A stretch of DNA of 33,064 nt from a virus. The stretch covers positions 1 to 33,064 of IMG/VR virus record IMGVR_UViG_3300021091_000239; one strand, 5' to 3'. The position numbers and the translations under genes were made by a program. Each line of letters begins with the position of its first letter. The first letter of the stretch is position 1. Of the stretch, positions 6,719-14,367 are shown piece by piece. The notes below the pieces were generated by a model. That model saw nothing but the letters and a program-made list of their open reading frames with translations, ran no database searches and was not told the DNA's origin.

Positions 6719-7933
6719 CTATTCAATGGCGCTCAGATCGAACACCCCGAAGTCGGTGTCGTCGAGCACGAAGGGGATGCTGTCGACTGTTTCGTGGACG
6801 AACGTGAAGCCTGCGGGCCTCGCCGGCTCGGCGGCTGCCAGCACCTCGGAACTCGAATCCCCGGCAACCTGTGCCGTCGGAGTCTCGTCGGTCAGAGTCT
6901 TGATCCCGATCGTGAACGCGTTGCCGTTGAGGTTCGGGGTGACCAGCACCGCCTTCCTGTCGGACAGCACCGTCTTCACGGCTTCCTTGACCGCGCCCCT
7001 CGATCCGCTTTTGTGGCCGTACGCCTTGGTGCGCAGTTGCCACCGCGCGAAGTCGAATGTTTCGGTGTCGTGGATGCCGTCCGCCCCATCGTAGATGTTG
7101 TCTTTAACCCTGGTGCCGACGAACATTCCGGCGTAGTCGATGTACTCGGGAAGCATGTTGTCGACCGAGAAGAGCGTTCCAGCGGAGAGGGTCTTGTATG
7201 GGTTTGTTTCCTCCAGGACTCCGGCATGCCCTACCTCGGCTGCGCTGAGCGGCTGCATGTCGAGGTACATCTCGATGAGCCTTGACATGTCGGCGCTCAT
7301 TGAGTGGAACATCTTTGCAAACGGCCTCGTCGGGTTGCTGCTCTCGGAGTCGGCGTCGCGAATTACGTCCGGGAGGAATTGCCTCGCATTCAGCGTTATC
7401 TGGTTGAAATTCTCTGGTCTGGACAGGGTAAGACATGGGGTGGTCAACCAGACGACCTTGCTCTGTGTCGCCCCGATGACCAGAGTGATGGATACATCCG
7501 TGGCGGCAGTGGTAACTTGTCCGAACTCGTTCTCGTTTGAGTAGACGGCGTTCCACGAGCCGGCCACCAACTCCTGCGTGTTCGGGGTCACCGATGTGTA
7601 CGGGGCGTACTCGTTGTGCAGGTAGCAGGATACGGTCGTCGCATTATCTGAGTACACCATCGCCGAGAAAACCAGCGGCTGACCCGCGTAAGGTTGGGGT
7701 ACGTCCTCTTCGGTCAGCCTTACGATTGTCGGCTGGGGGGTGACGTTCGTTATTTTTAGGGAGTACTTGTCGTACCTCCAGAATTTGGTCTCGTCTACTG
7801 TCGCCGTCGATGGCGATTCGACAACCCACTTCTGCTCGATACTCAGCGCACTCACGTCCGCCCCCGAATCGTCCATGCGCCGCATGGCGGAGGTCGCCAG
7901 AAGCAGGTTGCGCTGCGGTAACTTCAGGCTCAC
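6719..7933 (-). CDS. Baseplate wedge protein, gpI-like (tail protein I)
   Basis: This 404-residue protein follows the gpJ-like gene, the conserved P2-type gpJ-gpI order. The central and C-terminal part fits tail protein I: 'FLPDVIRDADSESSNPTRPF' and 'MFHSMSADMSRLIEMYLDMQ', then a long region on a tilted baseplate arm ('FARWQLRTKAYGHKSGSRGA' followed by 'VKEAVKTVLSDRKAV'). Residues about 45-165 look like an inserted beta-sandwich of carbohydrate-binding type ('YDKYSLKITNVTPQPTIVRL', 'GQPLVFSAMVYSDN', 'WNAVYSNENEF'). The GTG start overlaps the gpJ stop by four bases (GTGA), so translation is probably coupled. It is expected to connect baseplate wedges to fibres. The insertion is unusual for a minimal gpI. 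Confidence 0.65.
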   Translation of the reverse strand: MSLKLPQRNLLLATSAMRRMDDSGADVSALSIEQKWVVESPSTATVDETKFWRYDKYSLKITNVTPQPTIVRLTEEDVPQPYAGQPLVFSAMVYSDNATTVSCYLHNEYAPYTSVTPNTQELVAGSWNAVYSNENEFGQVTTAATDVSITLVIGATQSKVVWLTTPCLTLSRPENFNQITLNARQFLPDVIRDADSESSNPTRPFAKMFHSMSADMSRLIEMYLDMQPLSAAEVGHAGVLEETNPYKTLSAGTLFSVDNMLPEYIDYAGMFVGTRVKDNIYDGADGIHDTETFDFARWQLRTKAYGHKSGSRGAVKEAVKTVLSDRKAVLVTPNLNGNAFTIGIKTLTDETPTAQVAGDSSSEVLAAAEPARPAGFTFVHETVDSIPFVLDDTDFGVFDLSAIE

Positions 7934-9141
7934 AGGAGGTTCGCCGTCACGGTTATGTTGTCAATGCTGAGTTCCGGGAGGCAACCCTTCTGGCCGAACA
8001 GCAAGTCACCCGCCGCGTTGGACGTCGTTTCGGCACACGTCATGGTCATTGCCTCGACGTAAAGAACCAAAGGAACCGAGGTCACTTGGGCGAGCAGGGC
8101 CGTCTTGCGAATGGCTGGGTCGTTGAGTGGGTAGGCCGATGGGTTCAGGGTCGTGGCGAGCTTCGTCTTGACTGCTTCGCTGACGGAGACTATGTCGGCG
8201 AACTCGGATACCCTGACGGTAATCTCTGCAGTGACGGAAAGGACTTTCATGTCCTCGACCACAAGGGTCAACCCAGCGAGCATCCTTTCCCTAACATCGT
8301 TGTAAATACTCATCCTCTCAAATTCGGACAGGGCGCGGCCGTTGCCGTACACGTACAACGTCACGAAGCCGGGGACGTCCGCCGCCCCGAAATTGCGATT
8401 CGACAACCCGTTCGTCAGGTCGTACGCCTTGGCCCTGCCGACGAATGAGAAATTCGCCAGGACGTATGCCTCCACCTGCTTTGATGTCGCCGAGGTCGAG
8501 GTCATTGATTGGAGGAAGGTGCCGAACCTTGCGAGAAACGACGAATCATCCTCTTCTTCGCCCCCTTGTATAAAGCCATCAAGGGCAACACCAGAATCGC
8601 TTACGCTCTGGGCATTCAATATGAGAAGTTCATCCCCGGCCACTACCGCCCTTCTGAGACCTGGTCCGATCGCCGTGGCAATTACATCGATGTAGGGGAG
8701 CGGTGTCGGCGGGTTGGCGCCCAGCACTGGTTCCACTGGTTCGATCGTTGTGCTGGACGGCAGTTCGTAGTACTCCTTGACCTCTTTTCCGACACCATCC
8801 GTGTATCTGTGCTCCAGCGTCGTCTCCGCATCGAGCGTCCCGCCTGCGTAATCAAGAGCCGTCACCCTGACTGGGACGGATGCGAACGAACTGGAAATTC
8901 TCTCTACCCCCATGAAGGTGGCGAGGGCCTCGGCCAGCCTGTCGGGCATCGCGTTCATGTGGTTTATGGCGATCGTGGTGAGGAACGAGAATGCCTGAAT
9001 CATTCCGTCCTCTATGGTCCCCGGCCTGATGCTCAACTGGGGCACGTTCATCTGCATGAGTTCGACGGCCGACAGGTAGAGCTCCATCGGGTCCTTGTCG
9101 TATATGCGAAGGTTGACGTACGGGCTGAAATCTATTGACAT
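7930..9141 (-). CDS. Baseplate assembly protein J (gp6/gpJ-like)
   Basis: The 403-residue protein has a classic baseplate_J pattern. An N-terminal helical part carries 'GTIEDGMIQAFSFLTTIAIN' and 'RLAEALATFMGVER'. A beta region reads 'VPVRVTALDYAGGTLDAETT', then 'GPGLRRAVVAGDELLILNAQ' and 'EEDDSSFLARF'. A C-terminal part carries 'GFVTLYVYGNGRALSEFERM' and 'LTLVVEDMKVLSVTAEITVR'. It builds the baseplate wedge ring with the gp25-like and gpI-like proteins that flank it. A strong GGAGGAAG ribosome site precedes the ATG. Length is normal for the family. Confidence 0.85.
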   Translation of the reverse strand: MSIDFSPYVNLRIYDKDPMELYLSAVELMQMNVPQLSIRPGTIEDGMIQAFSFLTTIAINHMNAMPDRLAEALATFMGVERISSSFASVPVRVTALDYAGGTLDAETTLEHRYTDGVGKEVKEYYELPSSTTIEPVEPVLGANPPTPLPYIDVIATAIGPGLRRAVVAGDELLILNAQSVSDSGVALDGFIQGGEEEDDSSFLARFGTFLQSMTSTSATSKQVEAYVLANFSFVGRAKAYDLTNGLSNRNFGAADVPGFVTLYVYGNGRALSEFERMSIYNDVRERMLAGLTLVVEDMKVLSVTAEITVRVSEFADIVSVSEAVKTKLATTLNPSAYPLNDPAIRKTALLAQVTSVPLVLYVEAMTMTCAETTSNAAGDLLFGQKGCLPELSIDNITVTANLL

Positions 9142-9142
9142 T

Positions 9143-9442
9143 TCACTTCCTCCTAAACTTGACTTTCAGCACGATCTGGCCGGTGGTCTCGTTCTGCTCA
9201 CCCTCGGCCTCCACTATCTCCACCTCTGGCACGAACCTGTTCGCGTGAATCATGAATTGCCCCCTGCTAACGCTCCTGAAGGAAGGGTCGAGTATCCCGA
9301 ACGATGGCGAGTACGGGTGCGTGCCGGGTTCCGTCAGCGCGGCCATGCTGAGCAACTGGGCGTAGAAGGCGTCTTGGTCTTCATCCAGCGTGGCGAGGGA
9401 ACCGTCGCTGTTGAATGCTATCGGGAATTTGAGGGTCGTCAT
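9143..9442 (-). CDS. Baseplate wedge protein, gp25/gpW-like
   Basis: The protein has 99 residues, with 'DEDQDAFYAQLLSMAALTEP' and 'GTHPYSPSFGILDPSFRSVS'. This fits the 'pGE...p.fGigl' region of the gp25-like wedge family; the C-terminal strand 'TTGQIVLKVKFRRK' matches the usual ending. It sits between the spike and gpJ genes, the conserved place for this wedge subunit, and its stop is only one base from the gpJ start. I see no good ribosome site before the ATG, so translation may be coupled to the gene upstream. The catalytic activity historically ascribed to gp25 is doubtful and not implied here. Confidence 0.75.
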   Translation of the reverse strand: MTTLKFPIAFNSDGSLATLDEDQDAFYAQLLSMAALTEPGTHPYSPSFGILDPSFRSVSRGQFMIHANRFVPEVEIVEAEGEQNETTGQIVLKVKFRRK

Positions 9443-9482
9443 AAGTCTATTTTGCCATTCTTGTCGCTGGTGCCGTTGTTGG

Positions 9483-9890
9483 TCATGCCGGCGGCGGGTG
9501 GGCCACGTGGGAGTTGTACCTGTTCGTCAGGGCCGTCAGGGCGGCGCTTAGCGCGGTTATCTGCGCCTGGAGCTGGGTGACCTGCGCCGCCAATTCGACC
9601 TTTGTGGCGAAAACATCGGGCACGACGTTGCTCCTGCCGAACACGATCAACTGCTGGTTGTCGTTCTCGAGGAACCCGCATATCACGGAATCCCCCGCCG
9701 CCAGCCTCTTCGCCTCCGTGATGTCAAGCGCGGAAACATTGGCCACGTGCACCCCGAGCCCGGGTATGCGTATGCGCACGGTGTTGCCGTTTCCGGCGGA
9801 GGTGACCTTCGCCTGGTAGATGCCGCCGCCCCGGAACGGGAGCGGGGCCCCGCCACTCTTCCTGACGACGTCTGGGTGGGACTTCTTCAT
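9483..9890 (-). CDS. Baseplate spike / OB-fold protein (gpV- or gp5-N-like)
   Basis: This 135-residue protein has an OB-like barrel in the first ~85 residues: 'GGGIYQAKVTSAGNGNTVRI' and 'RIPGLGVHVANVSALD', then 'LAAGDSVICGFLENDNQQLI' and 'VFGRSN'. This is the usual 'GdrVlvgFleGd...pvVLG' signature of spike OB domains. A C-terminal coiled coil follows (VELAAQVTQLQAQITALSAA), probably trimeric, and then a short 'NSHVAHPPPA' end with histidines and prolines. There is no lysozyme domain and no long beta-helix needle, so this is a minimal spike base. Its ATG overlaps the hub stop by four bases. Confidence 0.7.
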   Translation of the reverse strand: MKKSHPDVVRKSGGAPLPFRGGGIYQAKVTSAGNGNTVRIRIPGLGVHVANVSALDITEAKRLAAGDSVICGFLENDNQQLIVFGRSNVVPDVFATKVELAAQVTQLQAQITALSAALTALTNRYNSHVAHPPPA

Positions 9891-11107
9891 GGCGTGGGGG
9901 GTTTCCCACCCGTCGTCTTGACGGCGCCGGTTTGTCTCCTAATTTGGTACGGTATGAGGACGTCCGGCCCGATCGGGTCGCCGGTCTGGTCGTACATCGG
10001 CCCGACCGGGAGGTAAATCTTCTTCTCCTTCGGTTTCCGTTCTGGCGTGCTGAACTGGATTCCGACCGGGTTCGGCGAGCGCTCCTCGTAGTCCACGGCC
10101 GTCACGAGGTAGTAGCCGACGAAGGTCGGTATGCCACCGACGAACACCGTCATGCCGGGGCGTATGCCGACGCCGTTCGTCCTGTCTATCGTCGCCGACC
10201 CCTTGCCCTCCATGACGTCGTTGTCCGACCTGTTCATCGAGGGCATCTTCTGCGTCTGGTAATCGGCCCCCATCTCGCCCGGCATCAGGGGTATGTAGCG
10301 TCGCGTCACCACCTTGTCCTCCAGCCTGCCCGTCTTCTCGTTCTTGACCTGGGCGACGTAGGTGATCGCGTCCGGCCCCCACTTGTGCATGAGCCACTTC
10401 ATGGACGCGAAGTAGAGGGTGCCGTCGCACTCGAACATCTTGAATTTGGCCTGCTGCGCCAGGTTTCCCAGCACGTCCCACGTCGAGTCGCCCTCGTTGT
10501 CCCCGCTCGCCTTGGTGATCTTCTTCTTCTTGTCCGTGTTCTCGGCGACGCACTTTATGCCGTACTTGGCGCACGCCGCCCTGACGTAATCGGCGCCGTC
10601 GCCTTCTATCACCTCGGGCTTCCTGTCGCGCTTCATCTGTTGCACCGCCTTCGGCCTGCACTTGACCGTCCAAATCGGCGAGACGCTCTGCTCCTGGTCG
10701 ACGGATATGTCCGCCACCTCCATCAGCACCGGCTGGAACGTGATCGCCGCCCGCTTTGTATCGTCGTTGAACTCGGATTTGGCTATCTGCCTCGACATGT
10801 ACGTGACGTCCCTGCCGATGTTGAAGTAGTTGCCCTCGGCGAACGAATTGGGGGCGTAGCCTCCCGTGTCGCTCAATTTCCTCTTTGCGCCCGGCGGGTT
10901 GAAGTCCCTGTCTATGATTTTCAGGGTTATCTCCGTCGCCATGTCCATGCTGTAGTTGACGGTGCAGGACAGTATTGAGTCGTTCATTTTCTCCTTGATC
11001 ATCGTCGGTATGTCGCCGAAGGACACGTTGAACACCTCCGCCCCGCGCGAGGGGAGCGAGTCGGGCTTGTAGGAGGAAATCGCCCTGTATCCGGAGTAAC
11101 TTGGCAT
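9887..11107 (-). CDS. Baseplate hub protein (gp27/gpD/XkdQ-like)
   Basis: The 406-residue protein begins 'MPSYSGYRAISSYKPDSLPS'. The core has hub-type features: 'ILSCTVNYSMDMATEITLKI' and 'IDRDF' in the first tube-like domain, 'VRAACAKYGIKCVAENTDKK' and 'STWDVLGNLAQQAKFKMFEC' in the second (the 'w.vi..LA...G...f.dg..Lyf' pattern), and 'GIRPGMTVFVGGIPTFVGYY' followed by 'LVTAVDYEE' near the end. The hub sits at the centre of the baseplate and holds the spike, encoded next. The start overlaps the stop of the 1086-residue gene (TAATG). Confidence 0.75.
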   Translation of the reverse strand: MPSYSGYRAISSYKPDSLPSRGAEVFNVSFGDIPTMIKEKMNDSILSCTVNYSMDMATEITLKIIDRDFNPPGAKRKLSDTGGYAPNSFAEGNYFNIGRDVTYMSRQIAKSEFNDDTKRAAITFQPVLMEVADISVDQEQSVSPIWTVKCRPKAVQQMKRDRKPEVIEGDGADYVRAACAKYGIKCVAENTDKKKKITKASGDNEGDSTWDVLGNLAQQAKFKMFECDGTLYFASMKWLMHKWGPDAITYVAQVKNEKTGRLEDKVVTRRYIPLMPGEMGADYQTQKMPSMNRSDNDVMEGKGSATIDRTNGVGIRPGMTVFVGGIPTFVGYYLVTAVDYEERSPNPVGIQFSTPERKPKEKKIYLPVGPMYDQTGDPIGPDVLIPYQIRRQTGAVKTTGGKPPTP

Positions 11108-14100
11108 TAGCGACTCACCCCCGTGTCAAGTTTCAGGTACTCCTTGAATTTTTCCTTCGTGATCGTCTTGTCGCTGCAGTCGTAGGTCTTTTTCCCGTTC
11201 GGAAGGATCTTGAAGCACGGCTTTATTCTCGGCATCTGGACGATGTTCACGTTCTCAATCGGTATCTCCTGCAACGTCATGCTGCAGGTAGCGCGCGATA
11301 TGCGGTTCGCCACCGCGCCAGTGGCGCGTAGCCCGTCGACGGGCGTCCTCTGCACGGCGGTGACGTTGAACTCGGCTATCACGAACTCGATCCCCCTTCC
11401 TTCGGTCAGGGTGGGCCAGCGCACCTCGTTCTCCATGAACCTGTCCATGTTGAGGAAGGTGACCGGGTACGGGGCCTGCGCCATCTGACGCAGCGTCTCT
11501 ATGTCCTTCTCGCAATCGTGCAGGAAGCCGAACCCAGTCGCCGGACCGCGGGAAGCGTTCCCCGCGTACGTGCCGTTCACCAGATCGAAATTGAAACTGA
11601 TCTTCAGGAGCTGGAACCCCTGCCAGTCGACTATCGGGTAGTTCCCGGTTCGCTCTATTTCCGTCCACTTCGTGCCGATGCCCGTGTAGTTGACCTCGCG
11701 GGGCGTCAGGGGGAACACGAACCTCCTCGCTTCGGTGGGCTCTATGAGTTCCCCGTCCTTGCCGAATGCCTCGTAGACCTGCACCAATTCCGGTTTCTCC
11801 GCGATGGTCGAGACCCTGTTCCCCTCGATGTATCCGGGCAGCCCGCGAACGACCTGTATTCTTATGGTCTGTTCCTTCTTCGATTCGTTCGGGGTGCTGG
11901 AGCCGCTGTTCGTCCCGCCGGTGGGGCCGGCGAAATCCTTCTTCTTGATCTTGTCGATTTCGCCGACGAGGGCGAGGTAGACGGGGTCGTTCTTGACCTT
12001 CTGCTTTGCGGCCTTTCGGCTGATGCCCTCCGTGTTCATGAGGGAGACAATCCTCGCTTCGAGCAGGTTCTCGAGGAAGAGTTCTTTGACCAGCGGCAGC
12101 GGAGCCCCAATCTTTACCTGCCTGCCGATGAATTTGACAAGTTCGACACCGGTGAGGGTAATCACTGTCGATGGCGTCACCAATTTTTCGAGGGAGTCGG
12201 AAATTGTTTTGCGCCAATCTCTCGGGGTCCCCGTGTAGCCGCCCCCAGAACCTGGCACACCGGGATCATCGGAGTCGTTCGGGTCGTTTGCCCCCGCCCC
12301 CGGAGTCGAGTATCCCGTTCTCCCCAACGAACCCGAGTTGCCTATGAATGTGCCCATCCGCCCCGACGAGTTGTACGACAATCCTTCTATGTTCGCCAAA
12401 GACACCTCAAACGAGTCCACGACCGACAGGTTGGTTTGCCTATACCTGCCGCTCACTCTCAATGTGTAGGCAACGGCCTTGGCATCCTGCAGGCGCGCCT
12501 GCACCCTGTTCGAGGCCTCAATGCTGAGGTTGGACACCCACTCACTCAGATGGGCACTGGTGGGGTAGCCGGTCGGAATCGTGGCAATCCCAAGGGGCAT
12601 CTGCGAGTTTTTCGTCCGCTTGCTGCCGGGTTGGTTGGGGTCGTCCTCTATGTCGGCCGCGAGGAATGCGGGAGTGTTGTCGTAGGCGAGGATTTCCTTT
12701 TTCAGGAACTTGCCCCAGTGGAGCCCCTTTGCGCCAGCGTGTGCCCCCGAACCGAAAGCGGCATTTATGACCGCAGAATCACTGTCAAAAACGGTTCCGT
12801 TCGGCGTAAAGACGTTTGCGATTGTCTTTGTGTCCCTTGCCTGCGTGGGCAGCACGTACCAGTAGGCCCTCCTGGCGGCATCAAAGTGGGCATTTGTCGG
12901 ATTGGGGCCGGGTTGGTACGGAGGTATCCAGGTTTCGTAATTTATGGTGAGGATTTCTCCGATGCTTGAGCCGTCAATGACCCGGGTGGGCAGGAAATCT
13001 TTTGATCCCGTAACCGGCACTGGGCGCCAGCCGACCTGCCTTCCATTCACTAGTTTCCCGGGATCCGCATCTGGATGGAACTCGTACGACGGCTTTACGT
13101 AGTTCGCTGTTTCTCCCGTGGCGATGATTTTGATGCCGCCGCTCCCGGTTAGGTTTGATGGGGTCTCGGCAGACTTTGTTCTGAATCGTGCGATCATTTC
13201 GTTGATGTTGTTAGCGGCTTCCTGATTGAAGAACAATGGGACCCAGCCGCCATTGAACCCAACTCGCGCCCACAAATTCGCGTAGAACAGTTGGACTTTG
13301 GTCTGCCCGTGTTGGATGCTGAGACCGTTCGCTGATGCTGAATCTATCAAGCTTTTGGATGTCGGGTCAGTTCTGTATTGCCCATCCACCATTTCCTCCA
13401 ACCTGACGTCCTTGTTGTTCGCCGACGTGCCGAGTATCGTGCGCGGTCGTTCGACAATCGACAATGCTTTGTCCCCGTACGGTTTGATGCTGCTGGTCGA
13501 GGTTTTCGGCTTTGCATCGGCGCCGAAGACATCGGCGAGATAGTACGTCTTGCCCGAAAACTCTTCGCCCGTGATTATGCCCAGAGGAAGGCCGTTGGAT
13601 CCCCACGTCATGAGTCCGGTCGCGGACCAATCTTTCCCGGCGCTGGTGCCGCCAGTGACGCCTCCCTTGCTTGTCAGGCCGCCCAACCCGCTTTTGGGGG
13701 TGACATCGGTGGGCGGCAGCACCTGAGATTCGTTCCATTCCTTTGAGCTCGGCTGAAAGAAATCAAACATCGCCCCTCGTTGTGTTCCGTTCTGCATGGT
13801 GAAGAAAACCCAGCACATTTGTACCGGCCCGGTCGGGTAGGGCGTCCAACTTGGAAACTTTGCGTCGACAGCGCGGGCGGATCCGTTGCCGAAATTGTTG
13901 TCAACCCCGTTGGGAAAAATTTCTGTTCCAACGAAGGGTAGATGCCAGGCCGACTTGGTCTTGTCCACCTTTTCCAATCCAAGCCCGAGGGCTTCCGAGG
14001 CCGCGTACAGGTAGCCACTTTGGGTGCTCGGGTAATATATTTCCCTGTAGACGCGAAGCCAGGTCGTGACCGAGAACGTGAGCGCGCTCCCCGACAATTC

Positions 14101-14367
14101 TCTGAGTTCGACCTTTTTGGCGTAGTTGGTGGCCTGCAGGCAGATGCGCTTCTCGGCAATGAAGTATTTGGATTTGAAATCTTCAATGGTGTTGTCGTAC
14201 CCGTAGGCGAAACCCTGTTTTGTTAAGTCGGCCTGTTTCCCCACCATGTTTGCCGACACCGGGACATTGATGATTTGGCCAGGGGCCAATTGTTTGGCGG
14301 GGTCGCCAAGCCAAATGTTTAGGAGTCTTTCGGCGTAATCGTCGCCCGATCCCCATCTCCCGCTCAT
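11107..14367 (-). CDS. Very large baseplate/tail protein with XkdP-like C-terminal domain
   Basis: The protein has 1086 residues. Residues about 881-1055 resemble the conserved part of XkdP/gp53-type baseplate proteins: 'RRFVFPLTPREVNYTGIGTK', 'WTEIERTGNYPIVDWQGFQL' followed by 'LKISFNFDL', and 'TLRQMAQAPYPVTFLNMDRF'. The first ~35 residues end 'APGQIINVPVS', which recalls the end of a LysM repeat. Residues about 40-700 are unrecognised and rich in W, Y, G, N and P, with secondary-structure variety suggesting several beta domains. Residues about 700-880 contain a helical segment (KAAKQKVKNDPVYLALVGEI) and a Gly/Ser linker. The unrecognised part is less GC-rich (about 52% in a line I counted) than the C-terminal part (about 63%). 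ATG overlaps the tape measure stop. Relatives usually have about 200-250 residues. Confidence 0.6.
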   Translation of the reverse strand: MSGRWGSGDDYAERLLNIWLGDPAKQLAPGQIINVPVSANMVGKQADLTKQGFAYGYDNTIEDFKSKYFIAEKRICLQATNYAKKVELRELSGSALTFSVTTWLRVYREIYYPSTQSGYLYAASEALGLGLEKVDKTKSAWHLPFVGTEIFPNGVDNNFGNGSARAVDAKFPSWTPYPTGPVQMCWVFFTMQNGTQRGAMFDFFQPSSKEWNESQVLPPTDVTPKSGLGGLTSKGGVTGGTSAGKDWSATGLMTWGSNGLPLGIITGEEFSGKTYYLADVFGADAKPKTSTSSIKPYGDKALSIVERPRTILGTSANNKDVRLEEMVDGQYRTDPTSKSLIDSASANGLSIQHGQTKVQLFYANLWARVGFNGGWVPLFFNQEAANNINEMIARFRTKSAETPSNLTGSGGIKIIATGETANYVKPSYEFHPDADPGKLVNGRQVGWRPVPVTGSKDFLPTRVIDGSSIGEILTINYETWIPPYQPGPNPTNAHFDAARRAYWYVLPTQARDTKTIANVFTPNGTVFDSDSAVINAAFGSGAHAGAKGLHWGKFLKKEILAYDNTPAFLAADIEDDPNQPGSKRTKNSQMPLGIATIPTGYPTSAHLSEWVSNLSIEASNRVQARLQDAKAVAYTLRVSGRYRQTNLSVVDSFEVSLANIEGLSYNSSGRMGTFIGNSGSLGRTGYSTPGAGANDPNDSDDPGVPGSGGGYTGTPRDWRKTISDSLEKLVTPSTVITLTGVELVKFIGRQVKIGAPLPLVKELFLENLLEARIVSLMNTEGISRKAAKQKVKNDPVYLALVGEIDKIKKKDFAGPTGGTNSGSSTPNESKKEQTIRIQVVRGLPGYIEGNRVSTIAEKPELVQVYEAFGKDGELIEPTEARRFVFPLTPREVNYTGIGTKWTEIERTGNYPIVDWQGFQLLKISFNFDLVNGTYAGNASRGPATGFGFLHDCEKDIETLRQMAQAPYPVTFLNMDRFMENEVRWPTLTEGRGIEFVIAEFNVTAVQRTPVDGLRATGAVANRISRATCSMTLQEIPIENVNIVQMPRIKPCFKILPNGKKTYDCSDKTITKEKFKEYLKLDTGVSR

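Noticed and set aside
9439-9681. Alternative 80-codon minus frame overlapping the spike gene
   Set aside because: Arginine-rich frame inside the spike coding region without a ribosome site; the spike frame has an OB pattern and coiled coil.
9932-10978. Long plus-strand open frame opposite the hub gene
   Set aside because: It mirrors the hub gene, is rich in R, H and L as GC-rich shadows are, and has no ribosome site or recognised motif.
11518-12969. Plus-strand open frame of 483 codons opposite the large baseplate gene
   Set aside because: No recognisable domain and antisense composition; the minus-strand frame is continuous and has a conserved C-terminus.
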